Shown: positions 46,936 through 57,952 of the stretch, one piece after another
Layout: every line of letters begins with the position of its first letter
Position numbering within the stretch: the stretch's first letter is position 1
NCBI GenBank assembly: GCA_000818945.1
Contig: KN805373.1
Coordinates: forward strand, 1-64,000
Reading direction: 5' to 3'
DNA length: 64,000 nucleotides
Origin: Schizochytrium sp. CCTCC M209059
Taxonomy: Eukaryota > Sar > Bigyra > Thraustochytrida > Thraustochytriidae
Made by a program: the position numbers and the translations under genes
The notes under the pieces: generated by a model
Seen by the model: only the letters and a program-made list of their open reading frames with translations
Told to the model about the DNA's origin: nothing
The model's database searches: none

Positions 46936-49695
46936 TTTGCTTTGTTCGAAGAGTGAAAGCTGACCCAGCTTGATCAAGTTTGTGGTGCGCCAGATGCTGT
47001 TCCCCTTCTTCTCGACACAGTTTTGCTCGACAAAGTGCATGAAGTTGATGGACGTGGTGAACGTTTTCATTTTTCGCGAGTCGAGCAAATGAATAAGTCT
47101 TCGACTAGGCCAAAAGACGTGAGCAAGCAAGCCAGCAAGCCAGCAAGCGAGCAAGACGCGAGCATTTTCCACCTTCGTTTAGCAAGCGTAGCAAGCGAGC
47201 ATAGCAAGCGAGCATAGCAAGGCGAGCAAGCAAGCAAAAGCTTGAAATATCAAGGCAGAGCAGCAAGTTTTCCTCGATGCCAAGACGATATCCCCCGAAG
47301 ACCCTGGAACAGCAGTATTACGATCCAGAATAGGACTTCTGCGTCGATCAATACTTCACCAAAGAACGACATTGGCCAACAAGAGTCTCTTTCGCATGTT
47401 TCTCCTTTTCCAAGTGCTGACTTGCATCCAAGCGCAAGAGCCTCTCAAGTTCATGACGTCCTCGTCCGTATACAACCTCTGTGACGAGACATGCTGGCGG
47501 GCACTGCACTTTTTCTTGAAGGCGCGTCCCCATCATGTACAAGCAGTCGGCTCGAGGTATCTGCAGGTACTGCCGGGGAGAACACGACGAGGGTCGCCCA
47601 TCATTGCCTCGCGCCTCGCAACGTCATCGTCGCTCGCTCGCGTCTCGCGATCCAGGCGCCTCGTACATCCTCTTTGCTTGCTTGCTTGCTTGCTTGGCTC
47701 CGCAAGCTCGAGTTTGCAGCCTGCGTACAGCCAAGTGCAGCGCACACCTCTACTACGCACAACCCGAGCCACGCGTGGCCTCCAGGACGGTGACGGTGCA
47801 AATGCGCGGGCAGCTCGGGCGGGCGGCCAGGAAGGGAGGATGGACGTGTGCGTGCGTGCGTGCGTGCGTGCGTGCGTGGGTGTTCAACGCGTGCAAGCAA
47901 GCTCTGCCAAGCAGGCAGGTCTAGCTAGGCCTGGTCGCGTCCGCGATCTTCTTCATGCTCGCTCGCCCACGCTCGCTTGCTGCCGACCACCGCCTCGCCT
48001 CGCCTCTGCAGGCTCGCGTCGCAGGAGCGCGCGACGTCCCGCGTTCGCAGGAGCGCGAGGGGGCGCTCGCTGCCTCGCCCGTCGATCGACCGACGAGGGA
48101 CATTCTCGCAGGCCCGAGCCGCGCACCGGCCCACCCTCACTCGCTGCCAGGCGGACGCCGGGCGAGTGCGCGGTGGCGGGCGGCAGGGCGTCCGTCTGCG
48201 GCTGCGAGGGAGCGCGCGTGGAGCCGTGCGTGTGCGCCGGGGCACGCGCACCTTCGCGCGCGCCTCGCCTTCCTTCGTACCTCTTCCCGGCGAGGCTTGC
48301 GTGCGTGCTCCTCGCTTGTTCATTTATGCTGCTGATTGATTCATCGAGGGCCGAAACTCGGCCGTGGATGAGGCGGAAGAGATTTTTCGAGCGGCGCTGC
48401 TGCGTTGTTGCTGCGACTCGCATGCAAGAGGATCGACCGCCGCTTGTGCACGACACCTCGCGTCGCCTCAGCTTGTCCTTTTCGTTTTTTCCAATTCTTT
48501 CGCAGCTTGCTGTTGCTTGCAGTGCTGTCTTTTGTTTGCTTGCATTCATTGCCCGCCTGCCGCCGTACGATTCGACGTGTGGCTGCGGCCTCCTCCTCGG
48601 CATGCTCGAGCTTGCATTGCCTGTGCATAAAGATTGCATTGCATTCACTGTCAAGTTGCATGCGATGGCTTCTTGCACACGCACGCGGTTATTTCTTGTG
48701 TGCATTGACTGCATCACCGCCAACCTGGGTGCTGCTGCACCTGCCGTCCATCCTCGATCATGACGCGGTCGTTCGGTCAATCGATGGACCGACGAATCGA
48801 TTAATCGATGAATCAATGGATCGATCGATCGATCGACAGCGCGTAAAAACTTGACTTTGACCGTCCTGTTCCTCGTGCCGGCGCAGGCTGTGCTGAAAAG
48901 AAACGTCCACTTCATCTCAATCAAGATCGCAGACGATCCATCATCCGTGATCATCGCTCGCGGGCCGTGCTCCCGCTCCCTCCCTCACGCGCACTCGATC
49001 CAAACGCGGCCGCGCGACGCCTTTCTTTCTTTCTTGCTTGCTTGCTTGCTTGCTTTCCCTCCCCCGCGGCAGCGGCATCTGCTGCTGCAGGTTTTCTATT
49101 CTTTTCTTTCCTTCGTCCATCGCGGCTTCGAGTCGCATCCATTCCATTCTCTGTGTCGCGCGCTGTCAACCTTTCGCTTTCTCCTTCCTTTTATCTTTAT
49201 CTTATCTTTTCCTTTCTTTTCTTTTCTTTTTTTTCTTTTTTGGGCCGGGCGGGGTGTGCGCGCGTGTGCATCGCAGTGTGCATCGCGGCACGTGCGCCCA
49301 CTCGCGCCGACCGCACGGGCGCAGCCCCTCCGCCCCGCCCCGCCCCGCCTCGCCTGAGCTGCCTGCCGCCTCCCGCTCCCCGCCTCCCTCGCCGCCCGTC
49401 GGTCCACCGCGCGTCTCCCGCGCAGCAGCCGCCACCGCGCCGCCGTGTCCACTCGCGAGGCCCGCGCTGCCCCCTTCGCCCCCTATTACCGACCGTCCGT
49501 ACACTCGACAATCCGCGCCATTCCGCACTTGCGCCGCCGCCCGCAAGTGCGCTTTCCCCGCCCCGCCCGCGGGGGTGTGCGCCTCCGCACACACTGCGCG
49601 CGCGACCTACTGTGGGTGCTGTGTGTGCACGCCTCGCCCCCGCTACCTCCCTTTCCACCCGCGCAGATATAAGGTAGTAAAAACTAGCGCAAAGT

Positions 49696-49747
49696 CAAGT
49701 AAAGTAAGATAAAGTAAAGTAAAAGGCGGAGTAAAGTAAAGTGTAAA
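49696..49747. repeat. TAAAG pentamer repeat tract
   Basis: There are repeated aagta/aaagt pentamers, with one interruption (aaaggcgga). Confidence 0.85.
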
Positions 49748-50049
49748 AACCCAGGCAAGGCAACTCGAGACAGGCAAGCAAGGCAAGATATCTAACTATC
49801 TTCTGGCCGCCTTCCTCGTCCGCACCCGCGGCCACTTTCTCCGCCCGCCCCGCCCGCCTTCCTCCCTCCCCGCCCTCAAGTTCTTCCCCGCGTGCGCGGC
49901 CGGGTGCACCTCCCTCGCTCCCTCGCTCCCTCCCTCGCTCGCTCGCGGGCGGGCGGTCGAAGCCCCGCCTCGGCTGTCCCCTCTGCCCCACTGGCCACCC
50001 CCCTCCCTCTCTTCCCCTCTGCGCGCGGCTGGCCGCCTGCACGCGCGCG

Positions 50050-50149
50050 TAGGCCCCGCTAGGCCCCGGCTAGGCGCGCGGCGAGAGGCGCCGCCGGGTG
50101 CACAGCCGCGGCGCGCGGGCCTAGGCGCCGACTAGGCCAATTGCTAGGG
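50050..50149 (+). promoter_or_regulatory. Cluster of CTAGGC-type motifs upstream of conventional actin
   Basis: Six TAGG-centred motifs lie within 100 bases (about 50050, 50059, 50071, 50121, 50133 and 50145), four of them CTAGGC. They end about 165 bases before the actin ATG. A regulatory role is inferred from clustering only. Confidence 0.4.
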
Positions 50150-50313
50150 CACCGCGGCGGGGGAGGGGGCGGAGGCGGCGGAGCAGGGCGGCGGCGGCGG
50201 CGGCGGCGGCGGGCGGGAGCAAGCAAACCCGCAACCCAGCAACCAAAACAAGAACAAGCAAAAGCAGCAGCAGCAGCAGCAGTAGCAGTCAAGAACAAGC
50301 AACCTTTAGCAAG

Positions 50314-51363
50314 ATGGCGGACGATGAGGTCCAGGCCCTCGTGGTCGACAACGGCTCCGGCATGTGCAAGGCCGGCTTCGCCGGTGATGACGCCCCCCGC
50401 GCCGTTTTCCCCTCGATCGTCGGTCGCCCCAAGCACCCGGGTATCATGGTCGGCATGGACCAGAAGGACGCCTACGTCGGTGATGAGGCCCAGTCCAAGC
50501 GTGGTGTCCTCACGCTCAAGTACCCCATTGAGCACGGTATCGTGACCAACTGGGACGACATGGAGAAGATCTGGCACCACACCTTCTACAACGAGCTCCG
50601 CGTCGCCCCCGAGGAGCACCCCGTCCTCCTCACCGAGGCCCCCCTCAACCCCAAGGCCAACCGCGAGCGCATGACCCAGATCATGTTCGAGACCTTCAAC
50701 GTCCCGGCCATGTACGTCAACATCCAGGCCGTGCTCTCCCTCTACGCCTCTGGCCGCACCACCGGTGCCGTCCTCGACTCTGGTGATGGTGTCACCCACA
50801 CCGTTCCCATCTACGAGGGTTACGCTCTCCCCCACGCCGTGCTCCGTATCGATCTTGCCGGCCGTGACCTCACCGACTACATGATGAAGATCCTCACCGA
50901 GCGCGGCTACTCGTTCACCACCACCGCCGAGCGCGAGATCGTCCGCGACATCAAGGAGAAGCTCGCCTACGTCGCCATGGACTTCGACGAGGAGATGAAG
51001 CTCGCCGCCGAGTCCTCGGCCCTCGAGAAGTCCTACGAGCTTCCCGACGGCAACGTCATCACCATCGGCAACGAGCGCTTCCGCTGCCCCGAGGTCCTCT
51101 TCCAGCCGTCCTTCATCGGCAAGGAGGCCCAGGGTGTGCATGACACCATGTTCCAGACCATCATGAAGTGCGACGTCGATATCCGCAAGGACCTCTACGC
51201 CAACATCGTCATGTCTGGTGGCTCCACCATGTACGAGGGCCTCGCCGGCCGTCTCGAGAAGGAGATGGTTGCCCTCGCCCCCTCGACCATGAAGATCAAG
51301 GTCGTCGCTCCCCCCGAGCGCAAGTACTCCGTCTGGATCGGTGGCTCCATCCTTGCCTCGCTC

Positions 51364-51395
<32 letters not shown>

Positions 51396-51444
51396 GGAGT
51401 ACGACGAGTCTGGACCCTCGATCGTCCACCGCAAATGCTTCTAA
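50314..51444 (+). CDS. Conventional actin
   Basis: This 376-residue intronless actin has an acidic N-terminus MADDEVQ. All canonical segments are present: [20 protein letters not shown], the DNase-I loop with GIMVGMDQ, the hinge region near [41 protein letters not shown] and the C-terminal HRKCF. It forms F-actin for the cytoskeleton, division and motility. Codons are almost exclusively C- or G-ending (GTC, CTC, GCC, ATC), far more biased than neighbouring genes, which indicates very high expression. The ATG is preceded by AAG (A at -3) and by a CAG/AGCAA-rich leader. The long antisense frame over it is a by-product of this bias. Confidence 0.98.
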
Positions 51445-52528
51445 GCAGCTACTATCCCCAGTGTCTTGGCGCGCCTCCCCGGGTCCGGAGAAGTCGGCGG
51501 GGACCCCCACGTGCGATGTTGAGTCGAGGCTTGAGTGCTTTCTCGCATCGCGGCTGGGTCCCATGCTACTCCCGCATCCCACGCTCGCTTGACGTCTGCG
51601 CATAGTTGTTTACATCCAAATGCCCATAAACATCAAAGAAAATCTCTGAACATCGCAAAACCTTTCCTTTTTTTTTCCATTTCTACATTATTACATTCCC
51701 ACTCACATCGAAAGACCAAAAAGATCAAAGATACATCACTTCACTCTCGACGGAGGGAGGGAGGGAGAGAGAGTAGTCCCCGCCTCGCTCACTTGAGCAG
51801 ATGAAGATCAACGCTTTGCTTTCGGATCGGCTGCCAAAAACACCCTTGGTCATTCTTTCAAGCTTTTACCATTCCTTGTGATTCACCATCATCATGTCGT
51901 TCGACAATAGGTAACATGTTCGTGTTGCATTTTAAGGAGATTTTGTCAACAAGTCGTCGAACATGAAATGAAAATGTCTACGACGCGGACGTAAGACTTT
52001 AGTTTGCAGGCGAGACGCTCGCCATGAAGTTTTGACTGTCCATCTGGCTGGTCGTCTTGTATGATGCCTAGCCAAGCCAGAGCGAGCAGATAAAAATAAA
52101 AATACAAATAAAAACCAAGGCAAGGCAAGGCAAGGCAAGGCCAGGCAAGGCAAGGCAAGGAAACCACTTTCCATTCATTTGGCATTTGTCGCGCGCTCCT
52201 TGTCAATCAACAATCAAAGTTAATCAATCAGTCAAACCAGCTTTCATTCATTTCTTTGTTTCTTTGTTTCTTTGTTGAAAATCAAAATAGTTTGTTTGGC
52301 GATTGATTGACTGCCGCAGACTGCGAGGTCGCGCGACGAAGCCGCTCGTGACCTGCCTTGCCGTGCCTCGCTTCGTCCCGGCCTGCCTCGCACAAAGTCG
52401 CGAGCCCGCAACAGCTAGGCAGCTTGGTAGCCAGCTTGCTTGCTAACTTGCTAGCTAGCGGCGTGCGCGCCGTTCGAGAGTCGCTCCGCACGGGTGGAGG
52501 GGCTACTACCCTCGGGCCCAGCACAACC
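51445..52528. other. Spacer between actin and eIF2B epsilon
   Basis: This is the actin 3' flank, then A/T-rich DNA, a GGGA tract (51752-51770) and a GGCAA tract (52116-52160). A TTTCTTTG tract (52250-52275) precedes the GC-rich leader of the eIF2B gene. No gene is supported. Confidence 0.55.
52116..52160. repeat. (GGCAA)n pentamer microsatellite
   Basis: There are nine GGCAA/GGCCA-type units in a row. Confidence 0.92.
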
Positions 52529-54904
52529 ATGGGCAAGCGACGCGGCGCCAAGTCGAGCGAGGCGGCCACCAACGAGGAGGCCGCCCTGGCCGCCAAGTCC
52601 GACAAGGTGCCTCTGCAAGCCGTCGTCTTTGCAGACTCCTTCGAAGAGCGGCTGAGACCCGTCACGCTCGAAAAGCCCAAGGCGCTCCTTCCTCTGGCCA
52701 ACGTGCCACTCATCGAGTATACGCTCGAGTTCCTGGCAGAGTCCGGCGTCAAAGAAATCTTCGTCGTCTGCGGTTGGCTTGGCGACCAGGTCGAGGCCTA
52801 CCTTCAATCCTCGCGATGGGGACCGAGCGAGGATCCAGCCTTGCGCGTTATCAAGCTCCGTACGGCCCGCAATGCCTGCCACGCGCTCCGTGAGCTCGAT
52901 GGCATGGACATCATCCGCTCCGACCCTTTTGTTCTTGTAAGCGGCGATGTGGTCTCCAACATTCGTCTCGGACCCGTGCTCGAGGCCCATCAGGCTCGCC
53001 GCAAGGACGACAAAAATAACGTCATGACCATGCTCTTTAGCCGTGTCGATCAGGTGAAAAACCGTGTGCGCCCGCTCTCCGAGGAGCTCCTCCTTGCCAT
53101 TGATGCGCGCACGCGCCAGATTCTCAAGTATGAGAACGACCTCGACAATGACCGCACACATTTCAAGACGGGCGAAATCCTCGACGAATTCCCAAGCGTT
53201 GATTTTCGGTACGATCTTCTGGACTGCAACGTGGACATCTGCTCGCCAGAGATGCTGTTGCAGATTGCCGACAACTACGATTATGAGGACATTCGACGCG
53301 ACTACGTGCGCAACGAGGTCCAAAACCACGAGCTCGGCTATCGCATTCACGCCCACGAGCTCACCTCCCAGAGCGACTATGCTTGCCGCGTCCGCTGCTT
53401 CCGCACATACGATGCCATCTCTCGCGACGTCGTGCGTCGGTGGCTCTACCCGCTCGTCCCCGACGCCAATTGGGCCTCCGAGGAGACAGCTTATGCGCTC
53501 GAGCGCGGGCTGCGGTATCGGGACGAGGGCGTGCGCGTGGGGCGTTCCTCCGTCATTGGACAGAGCTGCGTCATTGGCGCCGGCTCCGAAATCGATGAGG
53601 GTGCGACCATCACCACCAGCGTTCTTGGCGATCACTGCTACATTGGCCGCAGCGCCTCCGTTTCCGGCTCGTATCTCTGGGGCGACGTATCTGTTGGCGA
53701 GGGTGCCTCTGTAGAGGCTGCGATCCTTTGCAACGGCGTTGTGATCGGCGCAGGCGCCAAGATTGGCCGAGGTGCCGTCCTTGCCTATGGCGTCGTCATC
53801 AGCGCCAACGTAGAGATCCCCCCCTTTTCGCGCATCACAACGCGCTCCGGCGCCCTCGTCGATCTCGATGGTCAGGATTCGGACTCGGACTTTGGTGACT
53901 TTTCCGACGTCGACGACGATGGCAACGATTCCGACGACCGGAGCGAAAACGCTGCGAGCGGGTCCGAGTCCGCGTCTGGTCTGGCGCGCGGCAAGGATGA
54001 CGCCGAAGCCGAGGCGCTCACCAGCAGCAAGGAAGTAGTGGGTGCGGATGGTGTGGGCCACCTTTTCCATGACAAGGAACGACGCGCCAAGGCCTCCACA
54101 CCCAAATGGGCGCAAGACGTTATGGCTGCCTCAAAACTTCCGGCCGAAGACTTTGCCTCCGTCAGCGACTCTATGGGTTGCTACGAGCTCGAGACGGCAC
54201 GGGAAATGGTCTTTAGCGGATTCCCCAGCCTTGAGGAAGAAGAAGAGGAGGAAGAGGTCGTCGTCGGCACGGTTGGGCTCAATGACGATGCCCGCTTCTC
54301 GCGCGGCGTTGCGGACCTCGTCATGTCCCTCGGCAGCAATGAGACCATTGAACACGACAATGTCCTCCTCGAGTTGAACTGCTACAAGTACGCAGAAAAC
54401 CGCTCCTTCGAGGACCTCGTGCTGGCAACCGTTGCAACCATGCTCGCGCCCGCGCTCGCCGAGCCTTTGGCGTCCAAGAACGATGCCACAGCCCGTCTTT
54501 CGGAGGCCATCACTCGCTGGAAGCCAACGCTAGAAAAGCTTTGCAACGAGCCCACGCAGGCCGTCGCGCTGATCACCAGTCTCGAGGTCCTCTTGCTTTA
54601 CGGGCCCGAGCACGCTTCGGGCGTCGGTCTGGCCGTGCAAAATCGCGTCTTCAACCCCAACGAGGCCCAGCTTTCGATCCGCAAGGACTTGGAGCATGCA
54701 CAAGGCGCCTTTCCTTTTGTCTTGACCAAACTGCTCACGGACGGAATCATCTCCAATGAAGATGCCCTCCGATGGTCACAGCTGCACAACATGACCGGTG
54801 TGCCTGATGTCATTGCGGAAGATCCCATCACAAAGCTCGTACTCTCGAATCTAGAGGAAGACTCTGAAGAAGAGTCCGACGATGAAGACTCTGAAGAAGA
54901 AGAA

Positions 54905-54936
<32 letters not shown>

Positions 54937-54970
54937 CGATGACGACGACGACGACGACGACGACGAGTAA
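52529..54970 (+). CDS. Translation initiation factor eIF2B subunit epsilon
   Basis: This 813-residue catalytic subunit of the eIF2 guanine-nucleotide exchange factor acts in the cytosol to recycle eIF2-GDP. It has a nucleotidyltransferase-like domain (about 22-270: PLQAVVFADSF, ALLPLANVPLIEYTLEFL, VRYDLLDCN-type YDLLDCNVDICSPE). Left-handed beta-helix hexapeptide repeats (about 335-440: SVIGQSCVIGAGSEI, TSVLGDHCYIGRSA) follow, then an acidic linker and a C-terminal W2/HEAT domain (about 590-780, DNVLLELNCYKYAEN onward). The chain ends in DSEEEE plus about 20 consecutive Asp encoded by GAC/GAT repeats, an extreme version of the acidic AA-box tail that contacts eIF2 beta. The first ATG is 52529; the frame is open further upstream only without ATG. 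Confidence 0.93.
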
Positions 54971-55189
54971 TTGAATTGCTTTGGCGCTTTGGCTTTTGCA
55001 CAACAATTTGTGATCATTTTTTTCTTCTTCTTGAACTTGCACTTGTTATTTCTCCTTGTCAGGAACGGGCATCCGAACAGGCGAGGGCAACAAGATAAAA
55101 GACCAAAGAACAGACAGAGTAAAGCTCAATTTTATAATCGGAAAAAAAGGAGAGCATAGATGCAAGTTTCATTCCTAGTTGGTGCACGG

Positions 55190-57952
55190 TTAATTCGCGG
55201 CTTCGCATTCTTGAGGGTGAAACCAATCGCGATCACAAAAGGAGAAAATGAGCAAGTAAATATCGCGCATCTGGATTCCGCCTTCGCCCTCGCCATGCAC
55301 CCTTTGCCTAGGCACGATCGGTCCTGACGAAATGGCGAGCACATCTGCCACAGTGCGATTGAAATCGTCCGGCCAGAGTTCCGCGACCGCGAGGGAAAAA
55401 GGATGGAAAGCATGTGCGACGAGAGAGCGAATTCGCGGCGTGGCGATATTCGGCAACGCGAGCCTATCCTTTGCAGAAAACCGCCCATGGCTGGAAAGAA
55501 GAGCAAAAGCTCGTCTGCTGTCCCCCAATGAACACGCAAAGTGCAACTCGTTAAAACTACCGTGTTCGCGAAAATGCTCGAGCCAGCGCTTGATGAGATT
55601 GTGTCGCTTGACCGTCGCAATCATCAAAAGACGATCCAAATCATGACTCGAAAGAGTCACCACATGTGCAACAATGTTCACGATAATGTCAAAGTGACCT
55701 CGGTGGCAGGCATAGGCAAGCGCGTGAGCGCCCGAGTTTAGTCGCAAAGTGGTATCTGCATTGAGCGCAAGCAAGTTCTCCACTGCCCTTGTATCGCCAT
55801 TGGCGCATGCCAGTACAAGCGCAGTCGCGCCATTTGATAGCACCAAGTTAGGGTCACCCTGATATTTGCCAAGCAAGGGTATCAGGTCGGCACATCCGTG
55901 CCGTACCGCGACGATGATGGGCGAAGACCCATTCACCTTGCAATCATTCACATTTGCGCCACTTTGAAGTAGAAAGCTTACCATAGCCTCATTGTTGGCT
56001 TGGATCGCCCACATGAGCGGCGTCGTCCCATCTGCCGCCGAGACATTCAAATCCGCCCCATGTTCTAACAAAAGGCGCACACAATCAATGGCGCCGCGAA
56101 AGGCGGCGACTGCGACTGGCGGAATGCCATTGAGCATGTTTGAGTTTGGGTTGGCACCAGCCTTCAGCAAAAGGCGTGCAATTTTTTCGTTGCCTTGGTA
56201 CACGGCAACGATGAGCGATGTGCAGTTCCCCGCCATGCGATGATCTGGGTAAGCGCCGACAAGATCCAGGAGCACCGAAAGTGTCTCGACTGCGCCATGC
56301 CGAACAGCTTCGCAGAGCATTGAGGCGTTGGCGCCCTGGAGACCCGCATCAAGCCACTCGTCGGGGATGATGAGCGCATTATTCCAGCCCAAACAGTGCA
56401 CATTGAGCCAGCAAATTAATGCGCGAGCCACCCGTTCTGTCCCTCGCATAGTGCAGCATTTGTGCAACGCGCGAATGGCAAGCAAAGTTGAGGTATGAAG
56501 ACCAAGCAGCGGCAACAATCTTCGGAGATACTTTCGCACGTTATGCGCATTGCCATTCACAGTGGCAATGGTGAGGTGTCTTTGGAAAAGTGACTCCAAG
56601 GCTTGCCACCCATCCGCGGCTGTCGTCGCATGCGCATTCATGTTCTGGTCATCTGGAGGGCTGTATGCAGATACAGTTTGAGTTTGAGAAGAGCGCGAGC
56701 TGTCAACACCCAAAGACATCATGTGGCGTACGAATTCGCTTGGACCATCGCCAACTCGTTGACGTCGGCGTCGTCGCTGCTGTTGATTCGACGCGCTGAC
56801 GATGGGCCCTTGCTCGTGCGAGATGGGTCCGGATTCCTGCGCTTCGTCTCCCTTGCGCTTCGCTAACGCTGCTTTGCTGGCTCGAGCCGCACGAGCTCGC
56901 GCTCTTTTCAGTTTTCGCCGCGCAGATTCGAGCCAGAGAAAGGCTCTGTACTCTGGCTGCGACAATGCAAAAGGGACACCTTGCGCATGGCGGTTTCGAT
57001 GTGGAAGAAGAGTTTCTTGTGCAAGTTTGATGGCAACCGCCACGCTCGAGTGTCTTGGTGGATTGAAGCGCGAAGCAGAGCGCGCAGATGCGTCTTGTCC
57101 CTTGCTTATCGCGACACTTGTCCTATCGTTGTTTTTTTCTTGTTGTTGTTGTTGTTTTTGTTGTTTTTGTTGTTTTTGTTCTTGTTGTTCTTGTTGATGC
57201 TGACCTCGCTCTCTGTGACAGAGTGGATCTTGATGCAGGGTAGCGCTCGGAGATACTGATGATGATGAGGAAGAAGAAGAAGAAGAAGAAGACGTCGTAG
57301 CGGCGCTCGGACGAGGATATTTGTCAGATATCAAGGCACCTTCATTAATATGTTGGTGGTCATTATTGTTGTTGTTGTTGTCGTTGTTGTTGTTGATGTC
57401 GCCGCCGCTGCTGCAGTTGATGTTGCTGTTGCTGCTGCTGCTACTACTGCTGGATCCTATGTCAAACAACTTCTTGCTAGCGTCGACACTTGTCTCAAGA
57501 TCCTTGCGACCCTCTTGGGGCGAAGCGACATTCGTTCCCCTGCGTGATCGCTTGAAAAGAACAGATTCAGGAGACGAAGACGAAGCAGACGAGGAGGACG
57601 CAGATGGAGACGAAGCTCGCGGGGACGACGACACAAAGGCGAGCGGGCGAGCCTTCCCTTCCGTCTTTCCCAGAAGCCGGCCGTTGTTCCCCCGCGCGTG
57701 ATCCTTGCGGGCGTTGTTCGCCGCGCTCCCTTGCGCAGAGTCGCCTGCAGCGTGATCACCTTCGGCGCTGGCCTCTTGTTTCCCGTGGTCAGGCTCGGAG
57801 CCGAGCAGCTTGGCGACCCAGAACACCGAGTCGAGCGCCGCCACGGTGGCCGAGTCCCTCTTCCTCGCCGTGAGCGCGTCGCTCTCGGAGCGCGCGCGGC
57901 TCAGGCTCGCGCGCGCGCGCATGCCGGCGGCGCGCGTGAACCCGAGTCCCAT
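55190..57952 (-). CDS. Ankyrin-repeat protein with low-complexity N-terminal half
   Basis: This protein is 920 residues from the ATG at 57950-57952. Residues about 540-770 hold at least six ankyrin repeats (for example NGIPPVAVAAFRGAIDCVRL, DGTTPLMWAIQANNEAMVSF, NGATALVLACANGDTRAVEN). The N-terminal half is disordered, with polySer, Asn/Asp and Gln/Lys runs encoded by trinucleotide repeats (57115-57440). The end (IYLLIFSFCDRD) is hydrophobic and may be an F-box- or SOCS-like helix, but this is not recognised with certainty. The frame remains open upstream through the 50-N gap to an ATG at 58346-58348. The true N-terminus is therefore uncertain, because the gap length may be arbitrary. Function: protein-protein interaction, partner unknown. 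Confidence 0.8.
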   Translation of the reverse strand: MGLGFTRAAGMRARASLSRARSESDALTARKRDSATVAALDSVFWVAKLLGSEPDHGKQEASAEGDHAAGDSAQGSAANNARKDHARGNNGRLLGKTEGKARPLAFVSSSPRASSPSASSSSASSSSPESVLFKRSRRGTNVASPQEGRKDLETSVDASKKLFDIGSSSSSSSSNSNINCSSGGDINNNNDNNNNNNDHQHINEGALISDKYPRPSAATTSSSSSSSSSSSSVSPSATLHQDPLCHRERGQHQQEQQEQKQQKQQKQQQQQEKNNDRTSVAISKGQDASARSASRFNPPRHSSVAVAIKLAQETLLPHRNRHAQGVPFALSQPEYRAFLWLESARRKLKRARARAARASKAALAKRKGDEAQESGPISHEQGPIVSASNQQQRRRRRQRVGDGPSEFVRHMMSLGVDSSRSSQTQTVSAYSPPDDQNMNAHATTAADGWQALESLFQRHLTIATVNGNAHNVRKYLRRLLPLLGLHTSTLLAIRALHKCCTMRGTERVARALICWLNVHCLGWNNALIIPDEWLDAGLQGANASMLCEAVRHGAVETLSVLLDLVGAYPDHRMAGNCTSLIVAVYQGNEKIARLLLKAGANPNSNMLNGIPPVAVAAFRGAIDCVRLLLEHGADLNVSAADGTTPLMWAIQANNEAMVSFLLQSGANVNDCKVNGSSPIIVAVRHGCADLIPLLGKYQGDPNLVLSNGATALVLACANGDTRAVENLLALNADTTLRLNSGAHALAYACHRGHFDIIVNIVAHVVTLSSHDLDRLLMIATVKRHNLIKRWLEHFREHGSFNELHFACSLGDSRRAFALLSSHGRFSAKDRLALPNIATPRIRSLVAHAFHPFSLAVAELWPDDFNRTVADVLAISSGPIVPRQRVHGEGEGGIQMRDIYLLIFSFCDRDWFHPQECEAAN

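Larger units (their letters stand above)
46887..50313. other. 3.4-kb low-complexity region between the two actin genes
   Basis: No gene is supported. The DNA is a patchwork of short repeats: AGCAAGC-type (47118-47245), GCTT (47680-47695), GTGC (47850-47880), ATCGAT (48800-48838), TTGC and T/C tracts (49020-49240), TAAAG (49696-49747) and CCCT/CCTC-rich sequence (49800-50030). A 463-codon open frame across 47372-48763 starts at TTG and has Cys/Arg/Ala-rich, repeat-derived composition, so it is not called. The last 270 bases form the promoter or leader of the housekeeping actin. Confidence 0.5.

Noticed and set aside
47372..48763. 463-codon plus-strand frame between the actins
   Set aside because: It starts at TTG, spans several microsatellites, is Cys/Arg/Ala-biased and lacks any domain. 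The first stretch looks signal-like only by chance.
50059..51603. 514-codon minus-strand frame antisense to conventional actin
   Set aside because: It results from extreme C-ending codon bias in actin; its Gly/Asp/Val/Leu-rich sequence has no family features.
52451..54115. 554-codon minus-strand frame antisense to eIF2B epsilon
   Set aside because: Same cause: an antisense shadow of a strongly conserved gene.
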